The position numbers were made by a program, and so were the translations under genes. A DNA stretch of 41,456 nt from Pyxidicoccus fallax (GTDB lineage Bacteria; Myxococcota; Myxococcia; Myxococcales; Myxococcaceae): positions 1 through 41,456 of the forward strand of contig NZ_JABBJJ010000080.1 of assembly GCF_012933655.1 (NCBI RefSeq). The letters are read 5' to 3'. Each line of letters starts with the position of its first letter. Positions within the stretch are counted from its first letter, which is position 1. Of the stretch, positions 1-7,947 are shown one piece after another. The notes beneath the pieces are model-generated. The model ran no database searches, was not told where the DNA came from, and was given only the letters and a program-made list of their open reading frames with translations.

Positions 1-33
1 CCCCGAGGGCACCCAGACGACCGGCGCCGCCTA
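1..33 (+). CDS. 3' end of a truncated gene, product unknown
   Basis: Reading from base 1 gives PEGTQTTGAA followed by a TAG stop at 31-33. The gene starts outside the window. A strong terminator hairpin 40 bp downstream supports a real gene end on this strand. Ten residues are too few to name a family; the low-complexity tail only suggests a disordered C-terminus. Another frame cannot be fully excluded. Confidence 0.45.
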
Positions 34-70
34 GCCGCTCCGGCCGCCTGAAGAGGGCGCCTGACTGAAA

Positions 71-118
71 AAAGCCGCCGTCCTGGCACTCCGCCGGGGC
101 GGCGGTTTTCTTTTTCTC
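71..118 (+). terminator. Rho-independent terminator
   Basis: AAAGCCGCC (71-79) pairs with GGCGGTTTT (101-109) with one G-U pair, and an almost pure T stretch follows to about 117. It lies between the stop of the truncated first gene and the phasin promoter, so it ends the upstream transcript. The A-run on the left arm could let it act in both directions. Confidence 0.8.
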
Positions 119-150
119 TCCGGGTTTTCGCGTTTTTTACCGTGGACGAC

Positions 151-179
151 TTGACGCTCATGGCGCGCTGCGTTAACTA
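151..179 (+). promoter_or_regulatory. Sigma-70-type promoter of the phasin-like gene
   Basis: TTGACG at 151-156 and TAACTA at 174-179 are separated by exactly 17 bp, which fits the vegetative -35/-10 pattern. The surrounding bases are AT-richer than the rest of the region. The start codon lies about 55 bp downstream of the expected transcription start, with GGGGAGGA just before it as ribosome binding site. Confidence 0.7.
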
Positions 180-242
180 CTGGTCTCGTAGTCGACGCAC
201 CTGGTTACCGCCCGGCGTGAGCCGGGATAGGGGAGGACGGTA

Positions 243-749
243 ATGACGACCAAGAACGAGACGACCGAGACGAAGACGGCTGAGACGACCCCGGCGGCGA
301 CGGAGACCGCGAAGGTGGCGGCCCTGGCGCAGAACGTGGAGAGCTTCCTGAAGGCGCAGCTCGCGGTGGCGCAGAAGCGCATCGAGGAGCTGGAGACCGA
401 GGCCCAGAAGGTCGTGAAGACGCTGGAGAGCCGCGGCCAGGAGGCGGCGAAGGAGGCCCAGGCGCTGTGGGGCAAGCTGCAGGCCGGTGAGCTGCTGGCG
501 GACCCGCGCGTGCAGGAGCTGGGCAAGAAGGTGGAGTCCGCCCGGGCCGAGCTGGGCAAGCGCCTGGACGGTATCCAGACGAAGGTGGTGGAGGCCGTGG
601 GCGTCGCCAGCCAGGCGCAGCTCAAGGACCTCAACAAGGAGCTGGCGAAGCTGTCGCGCAAGGTGGACGCGCTGCTGAAGCCCGTGCGCCGCGGCTCCAA
701 TGGCGCCGCCAAGTCGGCGAGCAGCCCCGCGTCCGCGCCGCGCGCCTGA
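243..749 (+). CDS. Phasin-like coiled-coil protein
   Basis: The 168-residue product is nearly all helix. It has a Thr/Glu-rich start (residues 1-25), a long Lys/Glu/Ala heptad-like region (about 27-150) and a basic Ala/Ser tail. There is no signal peptide or membrane segment, so it should be cytoplasmic. Size and composition match phasin-family proteins, which coat polyhydroxyalkanoate granules, but such a composition is common and the assignment is tentative; a generic structural or nucleoid-associated coiled coil is the alternative. The start is well supported by GGGGAGGA 6 bp upstream and by a sigma-70 promoter at 151-179. The next gene (920) has the same character, suggesting a pair of related proteins. 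Confidence 0.6.
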   Translation: MTTKNETTETKTAETTPAATETAKVAALAQNVESFLKAQLAVAQKRIEELETEAQKVVKTLESRGQEAAKEAQALWGKLQAGELLADPRVQELGKKVESARAELGKRLDGIQTKVVEAVGVASQAQLKDLNKELAKLSRKVDALLKPVRRGSNGAAKSASSPASAPRA

Positions 750-770
750 TTGCGGCGCCCGGTATATGAC

Positions 771-792
771 GGAGAGTGGCACCTCTCCTTTC
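771..792 (+). terminator. Short terminator-like hairpin after the phasin-like gene
   Basis: GGAGAG (771-776) and CTCTCC (783-788) form a perfect 6-bp stem with a 6-base loop, followed by a short T-rich stretch. It sits 21 bp after the stop at 749. The T-run is short, so termination may be partial. Confidence 0.4.
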
Positions 793-840
793 CGCGGGTG
801 GACCGACGGAAGGGGGAGGGCTCACCGTCGTTCCCTTCAC

Positions 841-879
841 GTCGGGGGTGTGCTTACTTGGAACGTCCCCCGACCTTTT
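841..879 (+). terminator. Inverted repeat with CTTTTC tail between two phasin-like genes
   Basis: GTCGGGGG (841-848) and CCCCCGAC (867-874) are perfect inverted 8-mers with an 18-base loop, followed by CTTTTC. It is the second hairpin in the 170-bp gap between the genes at 243 and 920. It could end leftover read-through, act as an operator, or fold in the leader of the next gene; the sequence alone does not decide. Confidence 0.4.
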
Positions 880-919
880 CCGGGCCGCATGGCCCGGTGG
901 ACCCTCCCGGAGAGACTCC

Positions 920-1270
920 ATGGACAACAAGCCCGAGGCCCCCCGAGAGAAGAACGCCGTCGCGGAGACCTTCGAGCGGCTCTGGAGCCAGGCCCTGCTC
1001 GCGGTGAACACGGCGGAGGAAGAGGCTTCCCGCGCCGTGCAGCGCGTGGCCCAGGTGGCCGGCTGGAGCCAGGAAGAGGTGAAGCGCCAGGCCCGTGAGT
1101 TCGCCGAGCGGCTGACGGGACACCGCAGGGATTTGGAGCACAACGTGGAGGAGCGGGTGCGCCTGGCGCTCACCCGGCTGAAGCTGCCCCGCCGTGAGGA
1201 GCTGGCGTCATTCGGCGCGCGGCTGGACCGGCTCGCCGAGCGCATCCAGGAACTGGAGCAGCGGAAGTGA
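920..1270 (+). CDS. Phasin-like coiled-coil protein, second copy type
   Basis: A 116-residue, highly charged helical protein beginning MDNKPEAPREK. Residues 15-116 form amphipathic helices rich in Glu, Arg and Ala and end in a short coiled coil (RLAERIQELEQRK). It has no signal peptide. The ATG at 920 is preferred over an in-frame upstream ATG at 776, because the upstream stretch (PGGP, CLLG) is not helical and overlaps intergenic hairpins. Its stop overlaps the next start by 4 bp (GTGA), so it is translationally coupled to the lytic transglycosylase. It resembles the gene at 243 in composition, and phasin-like is the best guess; a role tied to envelope or wall remodelling is possible from the coupling. 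Confidence 0.6.
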   Translation: MDNKPEAPREKNAVAETFERLWSQALLAVNTAEEEASRAVQRVAQVAGWSQEEVKRQAREFAERLTGHRRDLEHNVEERVRLALTRLKLPRREELASFGARLDRLAERIQELEQRK

Positions 1271-2019
1271 AGGCCCCCGCCCAGACGGGCGGGAGGTCAC
1301 TCGGCACGCGCTTCTTCGAACATCTCCACGCCCTGAGTTCCGGCTGCTCCCGGCTCCCGCTGCTGGCGGGGGTGGCGCTCGTCGTGTCCGCGCGGGTCGT
1401 CCCTCTGCTGGACCAGCGCCAGGTATTGCCGGTGGTGCCGGAGGCGGTGGCGGCGGAGCACTCGTCGCCCGAGGCGGCCCTCATCGACGCGGTGCTCGTA
1501 CGGCGCTCCCCGGACCTGGGCCTCACCCTGCGCCGGCAGCTCGGGCAGGCCATCGCCGAGGAGGCCCGGCTCGCGGCGTATGACCCGCTGCTGATCCTGG
1601 CCATCATCGACGTGGAGTCCGACTTCGAGGAGGAGGCCATCTCCGAGAAGGGGGCTCGCGGGCTGATGCAGATCAAGCCCAGCACGCTGCACTTCCTGGC
1701 GGGGAAGGAGGGCCTGCGGCTGTCGCGCGAGGAGGTGACGGCGGACCCCGCACTCTGTGTGCGCCTGGGCATCCGCTACCTGCGCTCGCTGCAGAAGAGC
1801 TTCGGTGGCGATCTGGACCTGGCGCTGATGGCCTACAACGCCGGCCCCACCCGCATCCGCAACGCCATCAAGGCGGGGGAGCTGGAGCGCTTCAAGCGCT
1901 ACCCCCGGGCCGTGCGCCGCGACTTCCGGCGCTTCCGCGAGGGCCACGGCCTGGGCGGTGACTGGGCCCTGGCGCAGCGCGAGGTGCCCCCGGAGCCCGT
2001 CCAGCCGGCCGCCCCCTGA
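1267..2019 (+). CDS. Lytic transglycosylase (SLT family), membrane-anchored
   Basis: Cleaves peptidoglycan glycan strands, forming 1,6-anhydromuramyl ends. The 250-residue product has an N-terminal hydrophobic segment (about 30-48) that can act as signal anchor, so the enzyme should face the periplasm. The SLT domain covers about 90-225: the catalytic Glu lies in the VES motif near residue 117, followed by GARGLMQI (about 129-136) and AYNAGP (about 189), all family hallmarks. It starts with GTG at 1267, overlapping the preceding stop by 4 bp, which argues for an operon with the phasin-like gene. The short C-terminal tail is Pro-rich. No LysM or other wall-binding domain is present. Confidence 0.9.
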   Translation: MKAPAQTGGRSLGTRFFEHLHALSSGCSRLPLLAGVALVVSARVVPLLDQRQVLPVVPEAVAAEHSSPEAALIDAVLVRRSPDLGLTLRRQLGQAIAEEARLAAYDPLLILAIIDVESDFEEEAISEKGARGLMQIKPSTLHFLAGKEGLRLSREEVTADPALCVRLGIRYLRSLQKSFGGDLDLALMAYNAGPTRIRNAIKAGELERFKRYPRAVRRDFRRFREGHGLGGDWALAQREVPPEPVQPAAP

Positions 2020-2150
2020 GCGGGCGGCGGTTGAATCTCCGGGCGGCACGGCCGCTCCAACGAGGGCACGCGCGCCTTGTCCCGTCCCCCGGGGTGCGCT
2101 AAGCGTTTGCAAGTGCCCGGGACTGTTGGAGATTCCCAGGAGACCACCGC

Positions 2151-2879
2151 ATGAACCGCTTGTTCAGGAGCACCGCTCTCGCCGCCGCGCTGGCCGTGGC
2201 TCCCACCGGGGCCCTCGCCGGGTCCGTCTACCTCAACGGTGTGAAGATCGACGGTGTCACCAACCAGAAGTTCGAGAAGGCCACCGTCCGCATCGACGAG
2301 GCCGGCAACGTCCACATCGACGCGCCCGGCTACGCGGCCCGCGTGACGACGGTGGCGCCGCCCGCGGCCCCCGCTCCGGCGGCGCAGGTGCCCTCGGCGG
2401 CCCAGGCCACGGCTCCCGCGACGCTCCCGGCCCCGGCGGCGCAGGCGGTGCCCGTGGCGGGCACGACGGCCCCCGCGAGCGCGACGGCTCCGGCGGTGGC
2501 CACGGCCCCGGCGGCGCCCGCGCGCATCACCCAGCGCTACTGGCTGGTGACGGAGCAGACGGTGCCGGGGATGACGGAGTACGACATCGACGTGTTCGTC
2601 AACTCCCAGTGGCTGCGCAAGCTGCGGAGCAACGAGGAGCAGGTCGTGGTGGACATCACCCGGCACCTCCAGCCCGGGGCGAACAGCATCACCCTCATCG
2701 CGAAGAAGGGCGTGGGGACGCGGCGCAGCAACTCGCCCGGGCACGTGTTCCGGGTCATCATTGGCGAGGGGAACGAGGGCGGCGGGAACGTGATGATCGA
2801 CAATCCCCTCATCCGCTTCCACAAGACGGCGGCGGATACGCAGGACGCCACGCAGGAGTACACCCTCACCACGCGCTGA
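2151..2879 (+). CDS. Secreted protein of unknown function with Ala/Pro linker
   Basis: The 242-residue product has a clear signal peptide (about 1-23, ending GALA), a short folded segment (about 24-60), a long Ala/Pro/Thr-rich linker (about 60-123) and a C-terminal domain (about 125-242) with alternating beta-type sequence (YDIDVFVN, QVVVDITRHL, NSITLIAKKG). This looks like an exported protein with a beta-sandwich domain held out on a flexible linker. I do not recognise the family. The start has a good AGGAG site. The next gene (2914) follows after 34 bp with a near-identical GGAGACCACC leader, so the two are probably co-transcribed. Confidence 0.8.
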   Translation: MNRLFRSTALAAALAVAPTGALAGSVYLNGVKIDGVTNQKFEKATVRIDEAGNVHIDAPGYAARVTTVAPPAAPAPAAQVPSAAQATAPATLPAPAAQAVPVAGTTAPASATAPAVATAPAAPARITQRYWLVTEQTVPGMTEYDIDVFVNSQWLRKLRSNEEQVVVDITRHLQPGANSITLIAKKGVGTRRSNSPGHVFRVIIGEGNEGGGNVMIDNPLIRFHKTAADTQDATQEYTLTTR

Positions 2880-2913
2880 CGGGTGGGGGCCGCAGGCCCA
2901 ACGGGAGACCACC

Positions 2914-3378
2914 GTGTTCAACCTCGACGAGCGCTACCGCGGGCTGCCCGCCACCCGGGAGCAGATTCTCGCGCTGCACACCTCGCTCAACACGCCGCAC
3001 GTGGCCATCCCCGGCAAGCAGGCCGGGCCGGCGCAGGCCTTCGTCGTGGGCATCCGCGGAGGGCAGGGCGCGGCCGTCTTCGTGTACCTCTATCTGGCGG
3101 AGGCCGCGGACTGCGCGGTGTACCTGTCCGGCCGCCGCAACACGACGGCGGACGAGTACCGCGAGGACGAGGGCGACGCGCTCGCCTTCGTGGAGTCGCT
3201 CGGGTTCATGATGGATGACGCCAACTGGCGCGCCGCGGCTCCGGCCCAGCAGGACGAGTGGCTGAAGACGCTGCCGGTGTTCTTCAAGGACCCGAAGCTC
3301 GTGCCCGCCGTGGTGGCGCGCGCCGAGGAGAAGAAGAACGTCACCACCACCCTGGGCCGCTTCCTGGCCGCATTCTGA
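2914..3378 (+). CDS. Conserved-looking cytoplasmic protein, function unknown
   Basis: A 154-residue soluble protein with a GTG start and GGGAG site 6 bp upstream. It has no signal peptide. Central beta-rich parts (FVVGIRGGQGAAVFVYLYLAE; CAVYLSG) and an acidic patch (REDEGDALAFVESLGFMMDD) suggest a compact alpha/beta fold. I do not recognise a family or active site. It sits between the secreted protein at 2151 and the Tgl-like lipoprotein at 3423, all on one strand with short gaps, so a shared transcript is likely. Confidence 0.75.
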   Translation: MFNLDERYRGLPATREQILALHTSLNTPHVAIPGKQAGPAQAFVVGIRGGQGAAVFVYLYLAEAADCAVYLSGRRNTTADEYREDEGDALAFVESLGFMMDDANWRAAAPAQQDEWLKTLPVFFKDPKLVPAVVARAEEKKNVTTTLGRFLAAF

Positions 3379-3422
3379 AGTCGTACCTCGCACCCCCCAC
3401 TCGCAGAGACTCCACCACCCCC

Positions 3423-4184
3423 ATGTCCCGCCTCGCCCTCGCGTCCGCTTCGCTCGCGCTGCTGCTGGTGTCCGCCGGTTGTGCCCACACCCCCACGGAG
3501 AGGGAACGCCGGAGCGCGGAGATCCACTACGACCTGGCGCTCCAGGCGCAGCAGGCGGGAAACCTGCAGGACGCGCTTCGCGAGCTGAACGTCTCGCTGG
3601 AGAACGACCCGGACTACCCCGAGGCCCACAACGCGCTCGGCATCCTCCTGCACCTGTCGTTCCGCCGGCCGGAGGAGGCCATTGGCCACTACGAGCGCGC
3701 GCTGAAGGTGCGCCCCAACTTCTCCGAGGCGCGCACCAACCTGGCCAACGTGCACCTGGACCAGGGCCGTTACGAGGAGGCCATCAAGCTGTACGAGCAG
3801 GTCCTCAACGACATGCTCTACCCCACGCCGTACATCGCCCAGGGCAACATGGGCTGGGCCTACTACAAGAAGGGCGACACGGAGCGCGCGCTGGAGAGCA
3901 TCAAGGCGGCCGTGACGACCAACCCCTCCTTCTGCCTGGGCTACAAGAACCTGGGAATCATCTACGACGAGACGGGGCGCACGGACGAGGCGTGCCGCCA
4001 GTTCACCCGCTACCGGGAGAACTGCACGGACGTGGCCGACGCGTACCTGCGCGAGGGCGTGTGTCAGGCGAAGCGGGGGCAGGTGGACGCGGCGAAGGAG
4101 GCCTTCACGCAGTGCGAGGCCAAAGCGAAGCCCGTTGAACATGCGCTGAAGGATGACTGCCGGAGGTTGCTGGAAAAGCTCTAG
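3423..4184 (+). CDS. tgl: Tgl-like TPR lipoprotein for type IV pilus assembly
   Basis: The 253-residue product has a lipoprotein signal (lipobox VSAGC, Cys about residue 20) and then consecutive TPR units, e.g. IHYDLALQAQQAGNLQDALRE and YEEAIKLYEQVL. The mature start CAHTPTERERRSAEIHYDLALQ matches what I recall of Myxococcus Tgl, the outer-membrane lipoprotein needed to assemble the PilQ secretin for S-motility; PilW/PilF is the equivalent in other bacteria. Tgl is known for transfer between cells by contact. The ATG at 3423 is chosen because it gives the signal peptide; longer in-frame starts do not. No strong ribosome site is seen. An RodZ-type gene follows after 21 bp. Another TPR lipoprotein is the alternative. 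Confidence 0.75.
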   Translation: MSRLALASASLALLLVSAGCAHTPTERERRSAEIHYDLALQAQQAGNLQDALRELNVSLENDPDYPEAHNALGILLHLSFRRPEEAIGHYERALKVRPNFSEARTNLANVHLDQGRYEEAIKLYEQVLNDMLYPTPYIAQGNMGWAYYKKGDTERALESIKAAVTTNPSFCLGYKNLGIIYDETGRTDEACRQFTRYRENCTDVADAYLREGVCQAKRGQVDAAKEAFTQCEAKAKPVEHALKDDCRRLLEKL

Positions 4185-4205
4185 CCGGTTGGCTATCTGG
4201 GGCCC

Positions 4206-4592
4206 GTGGACCACGTCGAATTCGGCAAGTACCTCAGCCAGCAGCGGGAGCTCCGCGGGCTCTCGCGCGACGATGTCGCGCGGGAGACGAAGATTCCCCC
4301 CACGCTCATCGCGGCGTTGGAGGCGGGGCAGGTGGAGCGGCTGCCCTCGCGCATCTTCGTGGTGAACTACATCAAGGCGTACGCGCAGGTCATCGGCATG
4401 TCCCCCGAGGAGGCGGTGCTCCGCTACGAGGAGGTGGACAAGGCGGTGCCGGCGCCCGCGCCCGCGCAGCTCGAGCGGGAGCGGCGCAAGCGGGCATACG
4501 TGGGCCTGTCGGCGCTGCTGGTGGTCGTGGCGCTGGGCGTGTACCTGTTCCTCGTGCTGAGCGGGAAGCTTCCCTCACCCTTCGTGCGTTAG
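4206..4592 (+). CDS. Membrane-anchored HTH protein, RodZ-like
   Basis: The 128-residue product begins with an XRE-type helix-turn-helix (about 4-75: GKYLSQQRELRGLSRDDVARETKI, LEAGQVERLPS). A charged linker and one membrane helix (about 98-118) follow, with a very short outer tail. This is the RodZ layout (cytoplasmic HTH, then membrane helix), but the usual large periplasmic domain is missing. RodZ links MreB to the elongation machinery; whether this short form does so is unknown. GTG start. Only 9 bp separate it from recO downstream and 21 bp from the Tgl-like gene upstream, so these genes probably form one operon. Confidence 0.8.
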   Translation: MDHVEFGKYLSQQRELRGLSRDDVARETKIPPTLIAALEAGQVERLPSRIFVVNYIKAYAQVIGMSPEEAVLRYEEVDKAVPAPAPAQLERERRKRAYVGLSALLVVVALGVYLFLVLSGKLPSPFVR

Positions 4593-4601
4593 TTCATCCT
4601 C

Positions 4602-5336
4602 ATGGAGCGTTTCGACGACGACGCGCTCGTGCTGTCCACCCTGGACTACGGGGAGACGGACCGGCTCGTCACCCTGCTGACGCGTGAGCACGGAAAGCTG
4701 ACGGCCTTCGCCGCCGGAGCCCGCAAGAGCAAGCGGCGCTTCGCGGGCGCGCTGGAGCCGTTCATGCGCCTGCGCGTCCACCTCGTGGAGACGCGCGGCA
4801 GCACGGTGCGGCTGGACTCGGCGGACATCGTCGCGGGCTACTACTCGGCGCGCGAGGACCTGTCCCTCATCGCCCGCGCGCTGTACGCGGTGGAGCTGTG
4901 CCGCGAGCTGACGAGAGACCACGAGCCGCAGCCGGAGCTGTTCGCCCTGCTGGAGGACTACCTCGTCCGGCTGGACGCGAAGGAGGCGGGCCCCACGTCG
5001 CTCCTGGCCTTCGAGCTGTCCGCGCTGGCGCACGCGGGGCTGATGCCGCGCTTCGATACGTGCGCCCTGTGTGGCGGCGAGCCGGGAGAGCGGCCCCGCT
5101 TCGACCAGGCCCATGGCGGCGCGGTGTGCGAGCCCTGCGGCGGCCGCGCGCGGGAGGCGGTGGCGGTGCCGGTGGCGCTGCTGACGGGCCTGCGCGCCAT
5201 CCAGGAGGGCCAGCGCCTGCCGCTGCCGCCGGACCTGCGAGCACGGGCGCGGGGGCTGCTCAACGTCTTCATCTCGCACCACCTGGGCCGGCGTCTCAAG
5301 AGCGTGGACTTCATGGCCCAGGTGGGCCTGGACTGA
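4602..5336 (+). CDS. recO: DNA repair protein RecO
   Basis: RecO acts in the RecFOR pathway: it binds single-stranded DNA, removes SSB and loads RecA at gaps, and anneals complementary strands. The 244-residue length is typical. The N-terminal OB-fold is seen in DDALVLSTLDYGETDRLVTLLTREHGK and GARKSKRRF. The C-terminal half carries the four-Cys zinc site (CALC near residue 153 and CEPC near 178). There is no clear ribosome site and the start lies 9 bp after the previous stop, so translation is probably coupled. Confidence 0.92.
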   Translation: MERFDDDALVLSTLDYGETDRLVTLLTREHGKLTAFAAGARKSKRRFAGALEPFMRLRVHLVETRGSTVRLDSADIVAGYYSAREDLSLIARALYAVELCRELTRDHEPQPELFALLEDYLVRLDAKEAGPTSLLAFELSALAHAGLMPRFDTCALCGGEPGERPRFDQAHGGAVCEPCGGRAREAVAVPVALLTGLRAIQEGQRLPLPPDLRARARGLLNVFISHHLGRRLKSVDFMAQVGLD

Positions 5337-5367
5337 CGGGCCACACGCCCGGGCCGTGGGAGGCGCG

Positions 5368-6363
5368 ATGCGCGAGGGGACGGTACCGCCGCTGGACGTG
5401 GTGTGCTTCGGCGAGACGCTGGTGGACTTCCTCCCGTCGGAGCCGGGCAGGGCCGTGCGGGACGTGCCCCTGTGGCGCCCGTGCACGGGGGGCTCGCCGG
5501 CCAATGTCGCGGTGGGGCTGGCCCGGCTGGGGCTGCGCCCGGCGATGCTGGGCGTGGTGGGCGCGGACGAGTTCGGCCACTTCCTGCGCGAGCGGCTGGC
5601 CGCCGAGGGCGTGGACGTGAGCCACCTGCGGCAGACGCGGGAGGCGCGCACCGGGCTGGTGTTCATCTCGGTGGACGCGCGCGGGGAGCGCAGCTTCACG
5701 TACTTCCGCACGCGCTCGGCGGAGTTCCTGCTGGGCGCGGCGGACGTGGACGCGGACTTCCTGCTGCGCGCGAAGGCGGTGCACTGCGGCTCCAACTCGC
5801 TGCACCTGCCGGAGTCGCGCGAGGCCACGGTGCGGATGCTGGAAGTGGCGCGCGGCGCGGACCGCATCGTCAGCTGCGACCCCAACCTGCGCCTGCACGC
5901 GTGGGAGGACCCGAGCGAGCTGAAGGGCCTCCTGGGGCGCATGCTGCCCCTGTGCACGGTGGTGAAGCTCTCCGAGGAGGAGCTGGGCTTCGCCACCGGG
6001 ACGGACGTGCCGGAGGAGGCGCTGGCGCGGCTGGCGGCCCTGGGCGTGCCGTTGCCGGTGGTGACGCTGGGCGAGCGGGGCGCGGTGCTGCTGTGGAAGG
6101 GCGAGCGCGTCCACGTGCCGGCGCCGCGCGCGCGGGTGGTGGACACCACGGGCGCCGGGGATGGCTTCGTGGCGGCACTGCTGCACGGGCTGGTGCGGTG
6201 GTACGGCGGCGCGCGGGCGCTGTCGGGCGCCACGCGCGAGGAATTGACGACGCTGGCCACGTTCGCCTGCGAGGTGGGCTCGCGGGTGGTGGAGCGGTTC
6301 GGCGCGGTGGATGGACTGCCCCGCGCCGAGGACGTGGCGGCGGTGATGCCTATTCGGGCGTGA
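5368..6363 (+). CDS. PfkB-family sugar kinase, fructokinase-like
   Basis: Phosphorylates a sugar with ATP in the cytoplasm. The 331-residue product has the ribokinase/PfkB signatures: the N-terminal GGSPANVAVGLARLG (about 41-55) that binds the sugar and the C-terminal DTTGAGDGF (about 259-267) with the catalytic Asp in GAGD. DPNLR (171-175) is typical of fructokinases, which is the preferred substrate guess; 2-keto-3-deoxygluconate or ribose are alternatives. ATG 5368 is chosen over GTG 5356 because GGGAGG lies just upstream of it. Its last 14 bp overlap the 3' end of the convergent lipoprotein gene. Confidence 0.88.
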   Translation: MREGTVPPLDVVCFGETLVDFLPSEPGRAVRDVPLWRPCTGGSPANVAVGLARLGLRPAMLGVVGADEFGHFLRERLAAEGVDVSHLRQTREARTGLVFISVDARGERSFTYFRTRSAEFLLGAADVDADFLLRAKAVHCGSNSLHLPESREATVRMLEVARGADRIVSCDPNLRLHAWEDPSELKGLLGRMLPLCTVVKLSEEELGFATGTDVPEEALARLAALGVPLPVVTLGERGAVLLWKGERVHVPAPRARVVDTTGAGDGFVAALLHGLVRWYGGARALSGATREELTTLATFACEVGSRVVERFGAVDGLPRAEDVAAVMPIRA

Positions 6364-7720
6364 CGCGCGCGACGACGCTGTCCGTCCAGGAGTAGCCCGT
6401 CACCGGGCCCGCGCCGAAGTCCACGGTGCCCGACAGGCGGCTCCAGAGGATGGCGTCCCTCGGGCCCGCGGCGGCGACGCGGTACGCGGCCTGGTTGTTG
6501 GCGTCGCCGAAGCTCCGGCTCCAGCGCGTCTGGCCGGCGCGGTCCAGCTTCGCCACGAAGATGTCGTCACCGCCCGCGCTCACCCGCGCGGCGTCGCCGA
6601 AGTCGACGGTGCCCTGGAAGCCGCCGGTGATGAGGGCGTTGCCCGCGGCGTCGAGGCTCACGTCGTAGCCCCAGTCCGCGCCCGGACCGCCGATGCGTCG
6701 GCTCCAGCGGTGATGACCGGCCCCATCCAGCGACATGACGAACACGTCCAGGTTCTGGCTGGTGAGCGGGCCACCGCCGAAGTCCACCGTATCGGTGAAG
6801 GCGCCCGTCGCCACGAGGTTGCCCGTGGCATCCGCGGCGAGGCGCCACGCCGACATCCTCTCATGGGGGCCGAAGCTCTTCGCCCAGAGCGGCTCGCCGC
6901 GGCGGTCCAGCTTCAGCACGTAGGCGTTGTAGCCGTCGTCGGTGACGAGCGGGGTGCCGTTCCAGCTCACCGCGCCCATGAAGCCGCCGCTCACGAAGAC
7001 GTTGCCCCGGCCGTCCACGGCGAGCGAGCCGAGCGTGCTGGTGCCCACGTCGTATTCCGTGTGCCACTCCGTCCGGCCCCGCGAGTCCAGTCGTGCCACG
7101 AACTGGTCCGACGAGCCCTCCGCCGCGACCGGGCCGCCGCCGAAGTCGATGACGTCGTTGAAGTAGCCCGTCACGAAGACGTCGCCACGCGGGCCCACCG
7201 CGAGGGCGCCAATCTGCTGCTGACCGCCGTCACCGAAGCAGCGGCTCCACACGTGCTCGCCGGCGGAGCTGAGCTTCGCCACGAAGGCGCGTGGATTGCC
7301 CGGCTGGCCGGGGCAGGGAAGGGCGCCACCGCCGAAGTCGAGCCCGCCCCAGAAGTCACCCGTGATGACGAGGTTGCCCGCGGCGTCCACCTCGATGGCG
7401 GAGGGCTGCTGGTAGAAGTCCCCGAAGCGCTTGCTCCACAAGAGCTGTCCGCGCGGGTCGAAGCGCGCGACGACGATGTCGCCGCTGGAGATGCCCACGA
7501 GGGCGGCGTGGCCGTCCGGCTGCACGGCGAGACCGGTGATGCCGTCGATGCCTCCGAATGGCGTGCTCCACGCTCGGGAGCCCGCGAGCTCGGAGGTCTG
7601 CTGCGAGGGAGTCTCCCGCGTCGCGTCGGCTTCAGGCGCTTCAGCAGCGGCACCACCGCAGCCAGTCATCGCGGCCGCGAGGAGGACCGCGGAACCCAGG
7701 AAACGAGAGGTCATTGTCAT
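6350..7720 (-). CDS. Beta-propeller (SBBP-type) repeat lipoprotein
   Basis: The 456-residue product has a lipoprotein signal (lipobox MTGC near residue 19) followed by about eight repeats of roughly 48 residues. Each carries D/A-x-x-GN-hydrophobic-x-x-TG and FVAKLD..G...W.RxFG patterns (e.g. DAAGNLVITGDFWGGLDFGG, FVAKLSSAGEHVWSRCFGD). These are SBBP/beta-propeller repeats, common in myxobacterial surface proteins, where they mostly serve binding or scaffold roles. No catalytic site is seen. Start 7720 gives the signal peptide; the second Met two codons later (7714) is equally possible, and a longer form from 7840 would bury the signal. The 3' end overlaps the sugar kinase gene by 14 bp on the opposite strand. 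Confidence 0.85.
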   Translation of the reverse strand: MTMTSRFLGSAVLLAAAMTGCGGAAAEAPEADATRETPSQQTSELAGSRAWSTPFGGIDGITGLAVQPDGHAALVGISSGDIVVARFDPRGQLLWSKRFGDFYQQPSAIEVDAAGNLVITGDFWGGLDFGGGALPCPGQPGNPRAFVAKLSSAGEHVWSRCFGDGGQQQIGALAVGPRGDVFVTGYFNDVIDFGGGPVAAEGSSDQFVARLDSRGRTEWHTEYDVGTSTLGSLAVDGRGNVFVSGGFMGAVSWNGTPLVTDDGYNAYVLKLDRRGEPLWAKSFGPHERMSAWRLAADATGNLVATGAFTDTVDFGGGPLTSQNLDVFVMSLDGAGHHRWSRRIGGPGADWGYDVSLDAAGNALITGGFQGTVDFGDAARVSAGGDDIFVAKLDRAGQTRWSRSFGDANNQAAYRVAAAGPRDAILWSRLSGTVDFGAGPVTGYSWTDSVVARVTPE

Positions 7721-7947
7721 GGCCGGGAAGCTAGGAAAGCGCGAACGTCGCCTGCAAGGACTCGGCAGGGAGGCGTCATTGGGCGGCGACACCCCACCCA
7801 AGCTCCATGCGTGCCCCGCGTTCCGGGGGCGTGGAGTCACCGCGCGAGGCCTGGGTGCGTCGCCTCATGGCAGCCTCGGCGAACCGTCGCGTGGGGCGTG
7901 CCAGGGCGTGCGGGTCCGCTCCTGGTGGGACGTTCCGCGCCACTCGC

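Noticed and set aside
777..793. TGGCAC as a possible sigma-54 -24 element before the gene at 920
   Set aside because: No GC at the proper -12 distance; the bases are part of the loop of a hairpin.
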